A stretch of 64,000 bases of DNA from Isoetes taiwanensis (lineage: Eukaryota; Streptophyta; Lycopodiopsida; Isoetales; Isoetaceae): assembly GCA_021234155.1 (NCBI GenBank), contig JAJEKV010000002.1, positions 32,977,645-33,041,644 of the forward strand, in the 5' to 3' direction. Shown here in pieces: positions 42,201-55,904 of the stretch. The translations under genes and the position numbers were made by a program. The notes below the pieces were generated by a model. The model worked only from the letters and a program-made list of their open reading frames with translations, was not told the origin of the DNA and did not search any database. Within the stretch, counting starts at the first letter, position 1. Each line of letters begins with the position of its first letter.

Positions 42201-45200
42201 GGAATGCCGGGGATGGTCACCCATGGCGTGGTGCGGAATGCTGGTGGATGAAATGGATGTCGACAGATAAGATAGTGCATCGAAATCAGCTCCAACGGTT
42301 AACAATACTGCGGATCGATAGACGAAGTCATGCTCCACACCAATCGCCAGGTACTCATTTGACGAATAACGAAATCTGCTTTGTGCTGTCTTCTTTGGTT
42401 GACGTATGATGCAGGTACGAAGTCTCCGGAAAAACTTGAAGCGAATTCCAAACAGGTACCTCTGGCGGTTTCAATACGCGAAAGAAGATCGGCTTCCGGC
42501 TACCAAAGAAAATATTGACGAAGTTTCAATGCGCCAACTACGTCCATGCCCGAGACGAGTTCACGCTTGTCCCCACTACAATGAGTTGAGTGGCTGGAAA
42601 TCGGTACACCAACTATGTTGTCGCACTTAACGGTAAACGGTGCGACGGTTCGCCAATGATGATGCGTCCGGTACCGCGTTCCAATCGGTCATGATTAAGG
42701 GAGCATTGAGCTTGCAGGTTCAAATTCAATTCGCTGTAGATGGGATCGATAACGCAACACAGAACTGACAGCGTCAAAAGCGAATTTTGACGCTGCGATC
42801 AATTTCGGTTTCGAAATTAATACCGATGATGACGACGTACAACTCGATAAATTGGCGTAATGATCTACGAAGCGACTGAACTACTGACGGTGAATGGCTC
42901 GTGACTGATCTAAAGGACTGGAAATGATAGGTCGCTAATGGCTGGCTAATCTTCGATATGTTTGTTTAGCCGGAAGTCAAAAGAATTTGTTAACCAGATG
43001 AAGAAACATGGGGCAAATACAGAAATCAATGACCATTATCGGCATAATGATGACCTCTCTTGACTTTTCAATTGTTCATTTCTTATTGTTCAATGTTCCT
43101 CAGGTTTTCAATGATCTTCCATTTGCTGAATCAACTGCTACCGCGATGCGAAGAACTCGATGAAGCGCGCATCCGTTAAGAATACTGCCACTGGTGATTT
43201 TAGCGATCATTGGCGATTCGAAAGAACGTCGGTATTGAGGAGGAAAACGGGGATTGGAACCGATGACGGGGATATCGATTTTATTTCATGAGGTTAATGT
43301 TAATATGAAACAACTTCGGTTGAAGTCTTCGACATTTGCTGTCATCTTATTTTACTGTAATTCAATGCTGATGCGTCGAAGCGTGGGCGGTTCCGATGCA
43401 TTAGCGTCGACGACTGCCGGAACTGAAGCGACCCTAAACACGATTTGACATCGACCAACAAACGGCAGCTGAACGTCATATTCGTGAATTGAATAAACGA
43501 TTCGGCGGTATTAATGACGACAGAGGTACGCAAACTGTCGAGGATACTGAGTACGAAAATTCCCAAACGCAGAAAAGAACGAAGTTCCCCACTGCGATGG
43601 AATTCAACCGCTATATCGATGTTTCGTCATTCTATATCATCGCTGTCATCTTTGCTATTGGTTATGAAATACCATTCTATGGCGGCTGTAAAATGAATGC
43701 AATGCAAAAAACTCAACATATTCGTAAAGAAGCTATCATCGATTGCCCGCAATTGCCGCGATGGTGGATTTTCCTAATCTTTAAGATTATATTGACGCTA
43801 ACGTATTGATGGTGACTACCAAGCGTTGCTGGCGGTCATTCCCAAGGCGTAGTTCTTTTGCATCCTTTGATTTACCGCTGGAATTCGTCCGTAAAAGCGA
43901 TATATAAAGTCCGTCTCTAAACAAAATGACCAAAGGATTCAAGACATCGGCGGTATGCTTCAAGCGACGACGCGATTGATACCATAACGTCCGATTCGAT
44001 ATTGACGAAGTTCGCTCGCGGTGGAGCTCGTCATCGGATCATCGAAACAACAAACTGGATGGGCTGGAATTCGCTCGCTGACTGAAGGGCGAACTCTTTC
44101 GAGCAGATATTGTACCTTCCATACCAAATGAATTGTTCGGTTTAGTTTGCTGATAGCGCAATCACCGGTTTCAATTGACTGATATTTTAAAGACTTTTCG
44201 TGTGACGAATGACCAGTCACTTGTTTTAAATGGCTGCTTTGGCGAACTATACGGTTTTCAATTCGGGACCAATGACGTTGGTTGATAATTGGTAAAATAC
44301 TGGAAGTACCGAAAGGTTGAAGATGGGGAATCTTGATCGCATAACAAAATGGTAACGACTTCAAAACAAACTGAAAATATTGGATGCCGGACTTCAAAGA
44401 AATGGAGTTCGAAAACTGAAGAAAACGGGAGATTCCCGAAACGAAGTTAGTGACTTGCCGGAATCTTTGCGCAATGACTGTGATGCGGCCCTCCATCCGT
44501 CGGGATGAACGGGGATCCCGCCTATTCATTGTGCCCAAAATGGGTCGAGATCATCGGCTCTGCGAGGCCATTCCATTCGCGACGTCGCGATGACCGCTGT
44601 TAATCGCTGAACTGCCGTGTTTATTGGCGATGATGACTCTGGCGTTGTTTTCTATTTCAAATGAAAATCATATGAATCTACCGTAGATAAAATGATTCAT
44701 ACTTCTTGTGAATGCAATCGGGGGCTTCTAATATCAATGCATTAGAAAGATGACATCGATTCTTTGAGCCTCAATCCGGAATTTCATCGAGTATTCTGTT
44801 GAATAGACAGTGTAATCAGCAACACAAAACATGAGCTTCCGTTTACGCTCCCTTATGATGCGGTCATAAGTAACGATACTTTCGGTTGACAGCTATTCTC
44901 CCGTGCATGCGGCTGACCGCTTTTTAATGGTACGGCTGAATCATTCTGCTTATTGAATGGTATATCTTTCTCAGCATGAGGAAGGCTGACTTCATCACCA
45001 GTCGCCACCGCCCGGGAACGCATTTTGCACCCGGCTGTTAAATATGCGGCTACATGCAATGTGGCTTTAAATAAATACGTGGCAATGCGAGACGGCATGC
45101 CCTTGCGGCTATTGAAGTATGAAATTAACTGTTTGCGGCACAGAATCGCCATTAAATGGTCCTCGCTCCTCAACGTCATATCATTCGTTTCTTGCGCTGC

Positions 45201-47690
45201 GTGTCGTCACCCGGAATCGGCAGCATTAACGTCATGTTCCTTCCCGAATAGAGACTAAACCAATATTGCATGCACAAACTTCGTTGGGGTTTTCCCTACC
45301 CAATGATTGACCTGCGACTGATATTGACGGTTTTCGATGATTGAATTTCATCGTTACTACGTGACCGACAAACGGTAAGGTGAAGGTGAATTTGCATAGT
45401 GGGCCCATGGAACATTTCGAATTGTCATCTTCTGATCGCCAAGTCCGGTGGCCCGCCGGCTTCCATTGCTCCCATTACGGAGAAACAAAACAATGGTAGT
45501 GCAAACGAAATAACGACACTGCTATGTCCGCGAAGACTTGGCTGAGCTGTTAAGTGCTGAAGTCTGTAAACTATCGCCAACGAAGAGCGACCGGCTCAGG
45601 CTTGACGGCAAAGTCTCCTTTCAGAATGCGGTCAAAGATCAACGTTGTCGAAGAGATTGAGGAAGATGCGAAGCTGGTACGCTATTCGGCCTCGCGGTGG
45701 TTTTGCATTCTGGCGGTCGCCATTATACTTCATCCGTTGAAACTGAAATTCTGACTGGCGACAATGTCGTATCCATTGCATGGCTGAAAATGGGGACGGC
45801 TCTATGGGCTCTTCTTTCTCACGATGCGTTGTCTGTTCGACTCATGGATTTTGCCATCCAGAAGGTAGTTGACCCAATACGGTCGCTGCTGTAGCAATGC
45901 GCTCCGGGCTGGCTGGCCATGAAGCTTCGTTAGAGCAAACTTTTGCGAATTTAAATCGCACCCGATGCGGCTAAGTAAAGTGATGAAGTGACAAGGACGG
46001 CTAAATAAAGGCATTTCGGCATAAACTGTTAGAAGGATCTATGCGGTATTAGGAGGGCGAGGAGTGAAACGCGTGGTGTAGCTGTGGTGGTATTGGTGGC
46101 TGCAGCAATGATTGGCTGTGTTGGTGAGCACGGGGATGAACGGTTTCAACTATACGGTGCATGTTACATCGAGGAATCAAACATAACGAGGACATCAAAA
46201 CTACGGTGGTGCGAATTGAGGACTCTTATATTTGAAACACAACAGCGCTGTTCAAAAGATTTACGGATATGCATTTCATACATCGCGATAGGGGCTTTCT
46301 TTTCTAGCAATGCCGCTCACAACTTGTTTCTCGTAAACGAAGTTTCGTTACGCTTTGGTCGTACACAGCTTCAATTTTGGCGGTGCTATAACAACATCCA
46401 TCACCAGTTCCTTTGATGCGGCAACTTTACAAAGGCTGGCTCTCCTTAATTATGCGCAATGCGTTTGCCCGAAGGTTGATGACACCAGTGGGCTGCGAAT
46501 AACTTTCCCGTAGCATGAACATTGGAGGATGATTTCAACGGCTCTGAAGATACCCATTCATCTACGTACATTTGTTCTACACGTAATCATTTTCCATCGA
46601 CTGATGCTCTCGTATGATAACTTACGTGGCAAGCGTGTTGAATTTCTTGTCTTTGTGAATTTTGGTGGTTGCTGGTTCATCTGGCTCATTCACGGTCGGG
46701 CTTTTCATTTCATTTCGATCCTGAACTGCTGCGCAATTTCACCGCATGCATGGGCATTATCTGGTTGAAATGGGATATTTTGGTAACCGTATCCATCTTT
46801 TCGATATAGCGCGCTGTCATGTTCACCTTTCCGTGGTTTGATCGAAGAGAGTTGCATCATGTTCCGTCTATATGGCGTACCTTTCAACAATGTGATGCGA
46901 CTGCTAACCATGGTGTTGTTTATTGCCTTACGCTTTTATTACTCCGAAATGTTTCATCATTGTGTTGAACAAAGTGTGATAAATCGACATCAAATGGGCG
47001 CATGTTGTTTCCTTCTCGGTACGTGCGTGGTTTGATAATTGAACGAATATGGTTACATGCGGTTGAACTGAACTTTCTTCATCCGAAAACTTCCTCAAAT
47101 TCTGCGAGAGTCAAAACTCCATGAGATCAAATAAATATCGACCAGGATTATCGAGGAGTTCTTTAACTGGCTCTGAAGTTGAAGAGGTGCGGAAGCTTCT
47201 CAATACATTTGTTTGATCGGAAAACTTCGCGTTCAGTGTTGATGACGACGAACTTTTCTTGCGCCGTCGCGAATGCGTTTTCATGATCTGGGTATTCCCC
47301 GCTGCCATATGCATATAATAGCGATTGTTCTTGAACGTGTAGAACTTCAGCTAATCACGCTCTTTTACGCTTTCGCCGATGCGATTCCTCTTATGTGGGT
47401 GGTGAATTTCTCACGCAAATTCACCTTATAACGGTAACGCATTTTGTCGATTCGAGCTACTGCATTCGCCAGCGCTGTAATGCGTTTTGAAAACTGACGA
47501 GTCGCGACTGCGACTTTTGGTTAACGGACTATAAGCACTGTTGAAGCCGTCTGATATGCGTTCGCTGTGGTATGGCGACGTATTGGTCGCTGGTTACGGC
47601 GATAAATGGTTTCGACTTTTCAAACGTCTACGTTTGATGTTCGTCTTAATTTCTTTGAACGGTGGCTTTACCGGAAAACAACAGGGTGAT
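39237..47690. other. No supported gene; texture unlike the left part of the window
   Basis: CpG-rich words (TTCG, GCGAT, CGGT) are frequent, while reading frames stay short in all six frames. The longest is 192 codons on the minus strand at 43960-44538 and has no motif. Locally it reads like bacterial or phage coding DNA (for example 40100-40330), but nothing stays open or recognisable. Confidence 0.4.
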
Positions 47691-48165
47691 CGACATTTAT
47701 TGCGCTGCATTTTCCGCCGCATAGACGCCACGTAACATGTATTACCGGACATCATATTCGCCACTGGGCACCACAGCGGCATATTACATGAACATTATTG
47801 CCATGTTTTCGCCGCATGGCGCCACGTAGCATATTCACGGAACGTTCATCTTACGCCTGGATTGATACCGCATAGGCCTCGCATGAAATATATTGCGGCA
47901 TTTACTTTACGTCGCGTATTTTTCGCCGCGCTAGGCACCACGCCGCGCCACCTTTGACGCTGGGCACCACGCCATGTTATTCACCACGCGGAACCATAAC
48001 ATATATTCGACGTTTATTACACGCCGTATTATTCTTCCGCATATGACACCATATTTAGGCATTTATTTTACGCCGTATTTTCGCACTGTTTCCACGCGGC
48101 ATATGATGTGATACACCGTGTTATTCGCCGCTGGTACAAACGCTATTGACGGCATTTATTCGCAC
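47690..48165 (-). repeat. Inverted, diverged copy of the 26.6 kb minisatellite
   Basis: Units on the plus strand read roughly GCATTTATTTTACGCCGTAT, then a TTCGCCGC stretch, then GGCACCACGC and CATATATT. This is the reverse complement of the 26.6-27.2 kb unit with many A/T to C/G changes. CATTTATT-like anchors lie near 47692, 47898, 48013, 48060 and 48154, giving about eight units of 45-60 bp. Confidence 0.6.
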
Positions 48166-51100
48166 CCGCGTCCTGGAACTTGACCACTGTCTGAAGCGAT
48201 ACCACATGCCATTAACGATATGATGGCGAGAATGAGAATATTGTGGTTTTCGGTCAGTGGTGATCATAGCGTTTCGTTCAATCTTCTGAACAGCATCGCT
48301 GCATTGGAGAGACCTAACGTTTCGGTCAAAATTAACGCGCAGATTCTATGACGATTGAATTGCTCTCTTCAACTTCTTTTTATTACTGCTGACTTCTTCG
48401 ATTTTAACATTAGATTCTGGGATGATTTCGACTGATTTACTAAGGCTTCCGAACTTTGTGGCGGGATTAACGCTTTATTGACAATAACTTCTCTTACGAC
48501 CGTAACTGAACGGCTACTGTGACGCTAAGCTGTCATTTATATTGAACTTCTTCACCGAAGTTAGCGTTCACGACTGCCGTCTTATGATATCGACAATCGT
48601 CTGCGAAGATCTATATGGAAACAGAAACCCTTAGTGGATAACAGGTCATCCATCGCTGGTGTTCGGTAATTCGCTTTAGCTTTCCTTTGTCTTTCTTGGT
48701 CTTTCCATGTTCACTATAACTTACCGGCCGATTTGAACACGGGCGAATTCTTCAATAAATGGTAGTTGATCGAACCGGATAGCAGCAACTTGTTAACCGA
48801 AGTGAAATTTCGGTTGGGTGGATTGATTGTATGAAGTGAATGAAATTAATTCGGTTCGAAATGTTGATCGAGCATTAACCAAACAAGCTACGTTTCAAAT
48901 TTATCTCCCCATACATTTACAGGGGCAGTGATCTTCACTACCGGAAGGATCTGTCTTCGATTTATGGAATCGGGAAGTTGGAAATGATGATGCTGTTCAT
49001 TCGTGAATGTGTTCACAAAATTATGCTGCTTCGACGATTTCGGTGACAGAGGCATAAAGTACCCAGATAAATGTCAGCGCTTCGAGGGTATTATTGAAAG
49101 CCAAGGAACGGAGCTTTTGGCAATCTTTAGCTTTATTGATTTCGGCTTTACGTTTCTAACGTTTCTAGAAGGACATAAATTGTCGGAGCGTTGGTGTTCC
49201 TGATCCTCGATTATCTTTGTCAAATGACCAGAACCGACTTTCGAAACTTGGATCTGAAGTGCAAAATCGCGTTGAACGAGGATGCCATCACTTCTTTGAA
49301 TGTTGATTAGATTCTGCGTTAAATGGTAAAGAATGATACGATTCAGTGTAATCTTATTAGCGGAACGAATAATCATTGCCGGCCAGATCATGGTCAAAGA
49401 TCGTGATGGTTATTTCTGATGAGCGTTTTCTGTTGAAAACGGCATTAACGTAATTTTTAGTGTTGAACAGTTTCTCGCAATATTCTTGGAAAAATTGCAT
49501 TAAGAACTACGACATACATTCAATGCTATCACGGTGTCGCGAGCTCCCGAAGACAGAACTTAAAAGTTTGTTTTGGGCGGCTGTGCAACTATGAAGGTGC
49601 TCTATGTTAAACTCAATTTGAACTCGCCTTCCATTTCTTCTCTTCGCGGATGGCATGCATTGTGTCGTGTCAAATAATTGCCGATATTTTGGGGCATTAG
49701 ATGCCGCGTTGAATTTCTGGAAGCGTTTTGAATAACTGGGCGTCCAGCGGTGACCGACCTGGGGCATAACAAAGTCAGCTGGCGATCCAGCGTGCCGTGT
49801 CCTAAATCGCCAGTTCGAGAGTCGCAATCAATTCAAATTGCTACCAACTTTGCATGTTAAAGCAGGCCAGTCACCGGACAAAAAGAAGCTAACCAGCGCA
49901 GTACTGATACGTCTTGTCGTGAACAATTGCTAACCTATATTGGGTACCCAGCTGAAAATGCGCCAGTAGTTAAAACTGAAGGAAACAAACATATGTACGC
50001 ATTTAAAAACGACCAGCCAGGAATCTCAGCTATTTCTTACCTACTGAAAACTGTTTCTCTCTCATTCTCCCTCAAACAAAGACAAAGATGATGGCGACTG
50101 GCACAATGAGGCATCGGGCATTGAACGAAGATCGCCAAAACCGACTCCAGGCTGACGATCTTCTGCCCGCTGGGCATGCAAAGAAGACGTAACATCCACA
50201 TAGTAATTTGTAGATGAATGTGTGAATGATGGCTATTGCAGCGTTTGTGTCGCAACTACAGCACCCATTCAGGTACTGATACAGCGGCAGCGCTTAAATA
50301 TTCCTCAATCAAGCTGAGAGACATTATGTAAATCTTGGACAATCTGCCAAATGAAGGCTATGCTGCATGAATCATTCGCACTATTGGCCATGTTTTACCA
50401 TTTAAGACATGACCGCAAAGTTTACTGTAGAAGATAATCTAAAGGGTGAAAGCCGGATGGCTTGTATTTGAATGTTTTGTTGATGCAAAACCAGCCGAAG
50501 CATTCAAGCTGTATGAAAATGGCTATTGAAACTGCACCAACTTCAGAAGGTAAAAACTTCAAGAAGGTTGCTTTATTTGGCTCATCTATGGCGGCTGCCT
50601 GTCGTACGACAAATAGCGGCGGTCCAATGGTATAGATAACCTCGACCGTCACCATTTAGTGCCGAAACGCGGGACTCTTTGCTTCCGACCAGGCATCATT
50701 GAACGAGCTTTCGTCGAGGTGCGTCGACGTACAAACTTAATAAACTCTGTCGTATGGGCCTTTATTGACCAATGATGCTGCGGCTGATCTCAATAAAGTG
50801 CAATACCGAATCCTTTTGCTGCTAGGCGCTCGCTGCCCCTCATTTGAGGTTAATGTCGAACTATAGAGATACCGGGCAGCAAACGTTGTCTTGTGCTTCG
50901 GTGATGAGACATGAACGAAATAACCTACTGTTATCCAGGCTGCTACTCCTGGTAAATTTCATCCCGCAGAAATACGTAATGATCATCAAACATTATTTTA
51001 TTCGACTTGCGTGACCGTGCTGACATAATATTGAAGTGCATTATAAATATTAGATGATGACAGTCTTCCATGATTAATTCTCACTTGCGGAGCGAATTAC

Positions 51101-54100
51101 GGTGATGACTATTAAGCTGTTTATTGGTGGAAGCGAACTCGTGACGAATATCGGCGGAACGTAACTGAAGCGATAACCGGCATCGATAGCGAATTAACCA
51201 CATGCGAAGACTTAGACGGACCGTTTTAGAGGCTTATTTCAATGATTTCGCACACTCGGCGAAGGAGGATGGCTGGACACCGATTCGATCTTTGAAGATT
51301 GCGGCCCGGTATACGTCAATTGACGATGTTCATCAACACCATCAGGCTATTTTCCTGGAAGTTTGACGGCATATTACGGCATGTCTTCAGCGACGATAAC
51401 TGGCGCTTTGCTTTTATTGGCCAGGCCTGCACGTTCATTGGCGCTTTGCCATGATGGTACGTGGCATCCCTCACCCCCGGAGACGCACAGGCCTGAAGAC
51501 GGAACATCTAATTCGCGATAACTCTTTGAAATGGTATTGAAAAGAACTTTGATTGTTGGTCGAGGGATCTATTTACAGGCCATTGACCAATGTAAGTACA
51601 ACGTGTTCTTTGACGGTGGTGTCGTTTAACAACACGCGAAGATCTGTTTGCTGAATTAAACGATCGATATCGCTCTTGTCTTTAATAATGCGGAAGATGA
51701 ACTTTATGACGGGCATCCGTTGTTCGTTTCCGTTATTAGCAAGCGCGATACTGACCAAAAGAACTTTGTGAATTCTTATTAGATTTCCTAATTACTAAAA
51801 TGGCTGTAAGGTGGTGCAGCTCGGGGCTTCAATATTTTACCCGACCGTTGAACTGGTGTTCCGTCGGCCTCTACGTCTTCAGGGCATGATAAACTCGCTG
51901 AACTCCGATAATGTAAAGCCCGTCTTCGATAGGCTTTTATGATGAGATTAACTTTCCAAAACGACTCTCTTTGAGGAATCTGACTATGAAACTACTAACC
52001 CCATCTGACTACTTTAAATGGCTGCGATTACCGGAAACCGTGATAAACTGAAATCGGGCTGCTGAGTCCGGTATGGGCGAACTAACGAAGTGCGCACGCT
52101 CATGCACGCCCGTTTGCTGTGGAATCTTTCGAAGAAAGCATCTGGTGCTGCCGCTGACCTCGTTCAAACGCTTCATTTCTTAACGCTATGGAGACAACAG
52201 CTCGCAATCATCGGTCGCGAACAACAAAGGCAGCGAAAATGACGGAAATCATATTAAAATTCTCGCGTTTCAATTCCATCAGCATTTACTAAATTCGTAA
52301 CAAACCGGGGTCGAGAATGCGTAACAAACATTGACGAAAAGATGACTATAGCAGGGCTTTTCGGTGTCAGAAAGTGAAAGATTGCGTGATTCAGAAGCCG
52401 TGACGTGCGACATAAATCAATGTTTTAGCGATCAACGACAATGCTTGGAAGCTCATGGTATTTCGACCTGGCTATAGAAGAACTGAGACAACGTCAAATG
52501 AACTGCTGCGTCTTACCTTTCAGATTTCATCGGTATTCACAGAAGAAGGGAAGAGCGGTATCGATGGAATCTGTGGTTGCAACCGCTACCCATAAATGAC
52601 GGCTTCATCGGAATTTGTTGATACTGCTTAAACTAACGATTTGAATCCGTCGCGATAAGCTGAGGAACGCTTATTTCGGAGACTCTTGGAGCAACTGGGC
52701 CGAACTAAACATTCGCGACTTTGGCGTTCGATAAACGACGGTACTGAAGGCGCGAAATCGGAAAGTCGGGATCGAACTGAAGCGTCACCGGCATATCTTA
52801 AGAGATGACTACAGCGCTTATACTAGAATGCCTGGCCAGGAACAGGCAAAAAATACCGACGCAGAGGAACTAAACTACAGGTGATTGTTGCGTTCTGATA
52901 TCCGTGCAGATACCTTCGAACGAAGAAAAGTCAACTTCAAACGATGGTCACAGAAAAGGATAGAAAGGCAAATGAAGCCAGCATTTATCAGGTAGCGGGA
53001 ATGGCTACTGCTGCCCATGTGACTCTGCGGATCTCCACGGCCATTCGAACAACGGTTTACATTCGGCAATCACTCAGCTCTTCTAGTAACGGCAACTGCT
53101 AATAAAGCTGCACGATTATATTGCGCGTACCCGGCAGTGCCATGTTATCCTATTTCAAGTAACTTCTCTTGACTCTGTTGACGAATGGGGCAACATTCCT
53201 TTCATCTTCCGATAATCTTTTCTATTCAACACCAGGCTGCCATTTACAAACGGGGTAAGAAAGACCATTTTATATTGGTGTTTTATTGACATATCTCCGC
53301 ATCTTAACTGGTACTGGCTCCCATGACAAAGTGCTTAAACGTGCGTTAACGACGACTGATACTCGCAGTGAACTGCTGGCATCATCGATGTTGACCGATC
53401 ATCACGGCAACTTCGTCTGCGGGCGTTTAAAAACCCCATTCAATTGTTAATATTTATTATTGATATTGTCATCGTGAAGAACTTTGTCCCGACTTTAATG
53501 GAAACGCAAAAGACTTCAGTAATTCATCGCTTTAGTCTGCTGAAAGGTTTTGACCAGGCGGCATCGCGTTATGCGATTATTTTATTCATCCGCTATTTCA
53601 CTTTCATTTGGCTTTAATGATATCCAAATATTGTGTGCTGTTGTATTGTATGTCTCTTGATCTTCAATGTATCGCTATTGTTTGCGTATTGATATTCTCC
53701 ATTCAATACTTTTAACCGTGAGCATTATGGCTAATATAAAGATGCGTACGGCTTTAAAGCGTAAATCTGTCGCCTTTCGCTTTCTGCTGATTCTTTATTG
53801 AGAAGCTTAATTGCAAGCGCAATTAACCATATGATATGATATGATATATCATCGGCTTTTAAACAAATCTCATCGATATGCTCGATGGAAACACTGCTCC
53901 GGTACCGTCAACTGCTTTCACTGTGTTTACGTCGTGAAGCACCGGAAAGAAACGGTATGCGCTATTTCATAATTTTGTAATTCAATCTTACTAACCTCTA
54001 CTGTTTAGATAGTATTTGGTCGACAATGTCATGTTTAATTCGTGAGCGCGCAGATGAACTATCCGTAAGGACTGCGGCAACACTTCCCATGCCGGGTGGA

Positions 54101-55900
54101 GATGATAACAATACAATACGACACTGCAAACGAAGCGAAGCATTTCTTGTGGCGTGTTAAAGTCGGAGAATTTCGCAACTTATGATGCCAATGGCGTTCG
54201 AAGTTTTGCGATTTTTGATGCGATGTAACAAATTCGTTCTATGCAGTAGCGCGATCTCGCATATCGGTGTCGAGATCATCTTCGCTTTAGCCGATGATGG
54301 AAGGATCACCTTTTCAATCTGCGGAAGTCTGATAATTACTTATAAGCTTTGTTGAATTATTATATCTGCCTGGAACTTCGAAGGTGTCGAAATTCCTCGA
54401 TAATTCAATTGATGTGCTGAAGTTTCTCGATAGTCTGCATGCGCTAAATCTCGGGGAACACAGTGAAACTAAGTTCCATAATATTTAAATAGGGGGCCGA
54501 CTCTATAGTCAGAACCGTGCCTGCTACACATGACCATTAGCGATCATTCGGCAAGCCATCCGTAATTTGATTGAGGAGATTTTGCGAACTTCTCCATTAG
54601 CCAGTTCTGAAGGTTAAGCGGATGCAGGATCACGCTGACGATTGATGACATTGAACCCGAAAGTTATTCTTATTGCTGTGGTGGTTGAGGATGAGCGATG
54701 ACGCTGCTCTGAAGTGGAGCTAAAGATGTTTGCGGAGTGACTGAAGTTCTTGTTGGTATTGAAGATGAAGTGTGCTACCGGTGATTGACACGGCGAACGA
54801 GTGTTCTTTAGAAATGATAAATTTTGACATTTTGGTGCGAAATGTTAGTGAACATTTTGCCAGAATTGCCTCATGCGGCGCGGTGCTGAAACTCTAACGT
54901 TCACGGCGCATCGTACCAAAGGTTGAAGTGAAGCTTACAGGCATTTGACGAATTCATAATATCTGAACGAAATTGTAATCTGCGCTGGTATATCTCAGAC
55001 TTTCAACGGAAACACGAACTTACCCCGTTACTGATGCTGACAAATATGAGTGCTCATTATTTACTGCGTTAAAGAGAACTGCCGCACCTTGTTGCCTTCC
55101 GCAGTGGCACTTCTGCCACCGAAATATTTCGGGTAATGCAACCGCCCTGCTTAAAGATCGGGTGCACTACTTCGCGGAAATCGCTTCACCTTCCAGTTCT
55201 TCGCCGCGAAAGCCTTATGTTTCTGAAACACCTCTTGCGTGAATGTCTTACAGCGTTGGCACAGGGTGAACGTCGCGCGGTAACAGTATGTTGGATAAAG
55301 CTGTTAATCGGGTGGTTTGATATCAAGCCTCCCCAGTATTATTTGCATGAACCCACCTGATCGTACTCAGAAAAGCGATGATTGACCAATTGGCTGACAG
55401 CAATTGGTGTCAGTGAAAGCCCGGTGAATGAGGGCTGCCGACTGGGGTGGAACGCCATCCACACCGGGTTGGCAACATTACCGGTATTGATACGCAAGTT
55501 CAACGCCGGATGATTGCGCTGAAACGGGTGGAGACGAAAGCCATCTTTCCTGAACTGCGAAATTGAAGGGCAGGAAGAAGATAGTCGTGACGCGTCATAT
55601 GACTGCGGAAGGAGGGCGGAGAACGGAAAGTCGTCTCATCTTCCCTTTGTGGAGTATACTTTAGTGATGCGGTTCGAGCCATGATAACGGTGTTCTCATC
55701 GCTTTGACGAAGATTTATTCCTAAATGTTGATTTAACCAACAACCAGCTATCTTTGATTAACTTGAGATTTTGTTTGTCAGTCTTGTTGAATTTACCGAA
55801 GCAGCTCATGTTGATTTAACAACCGCTGGCATCTGATAGCGCACCGTGTTTGCACGGATATCGTGCATCAGGCTCAATTTCTTAAAGTCGTGTGGCGTTA
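48166..55900. other. No supported gene
   Basis: Same texture as 39.2-47.7 kb. The 55.1-55.6 kb part looks most like coding DNA in composition, but its frames break after 75 codons at most and I recognise no product. Confidence 0.4.
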
Positions 55901-55904
55901 ATAC

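Noticed and set aside
43960-44538. 192-codon minus-strand open frame as a gene
   Set aside because: Its translation has no motif or domain-like pattern, and the region shows no coding bias. It is the longest chance frame expected in about 25 kb of six-frame sequence, or slightly above it.
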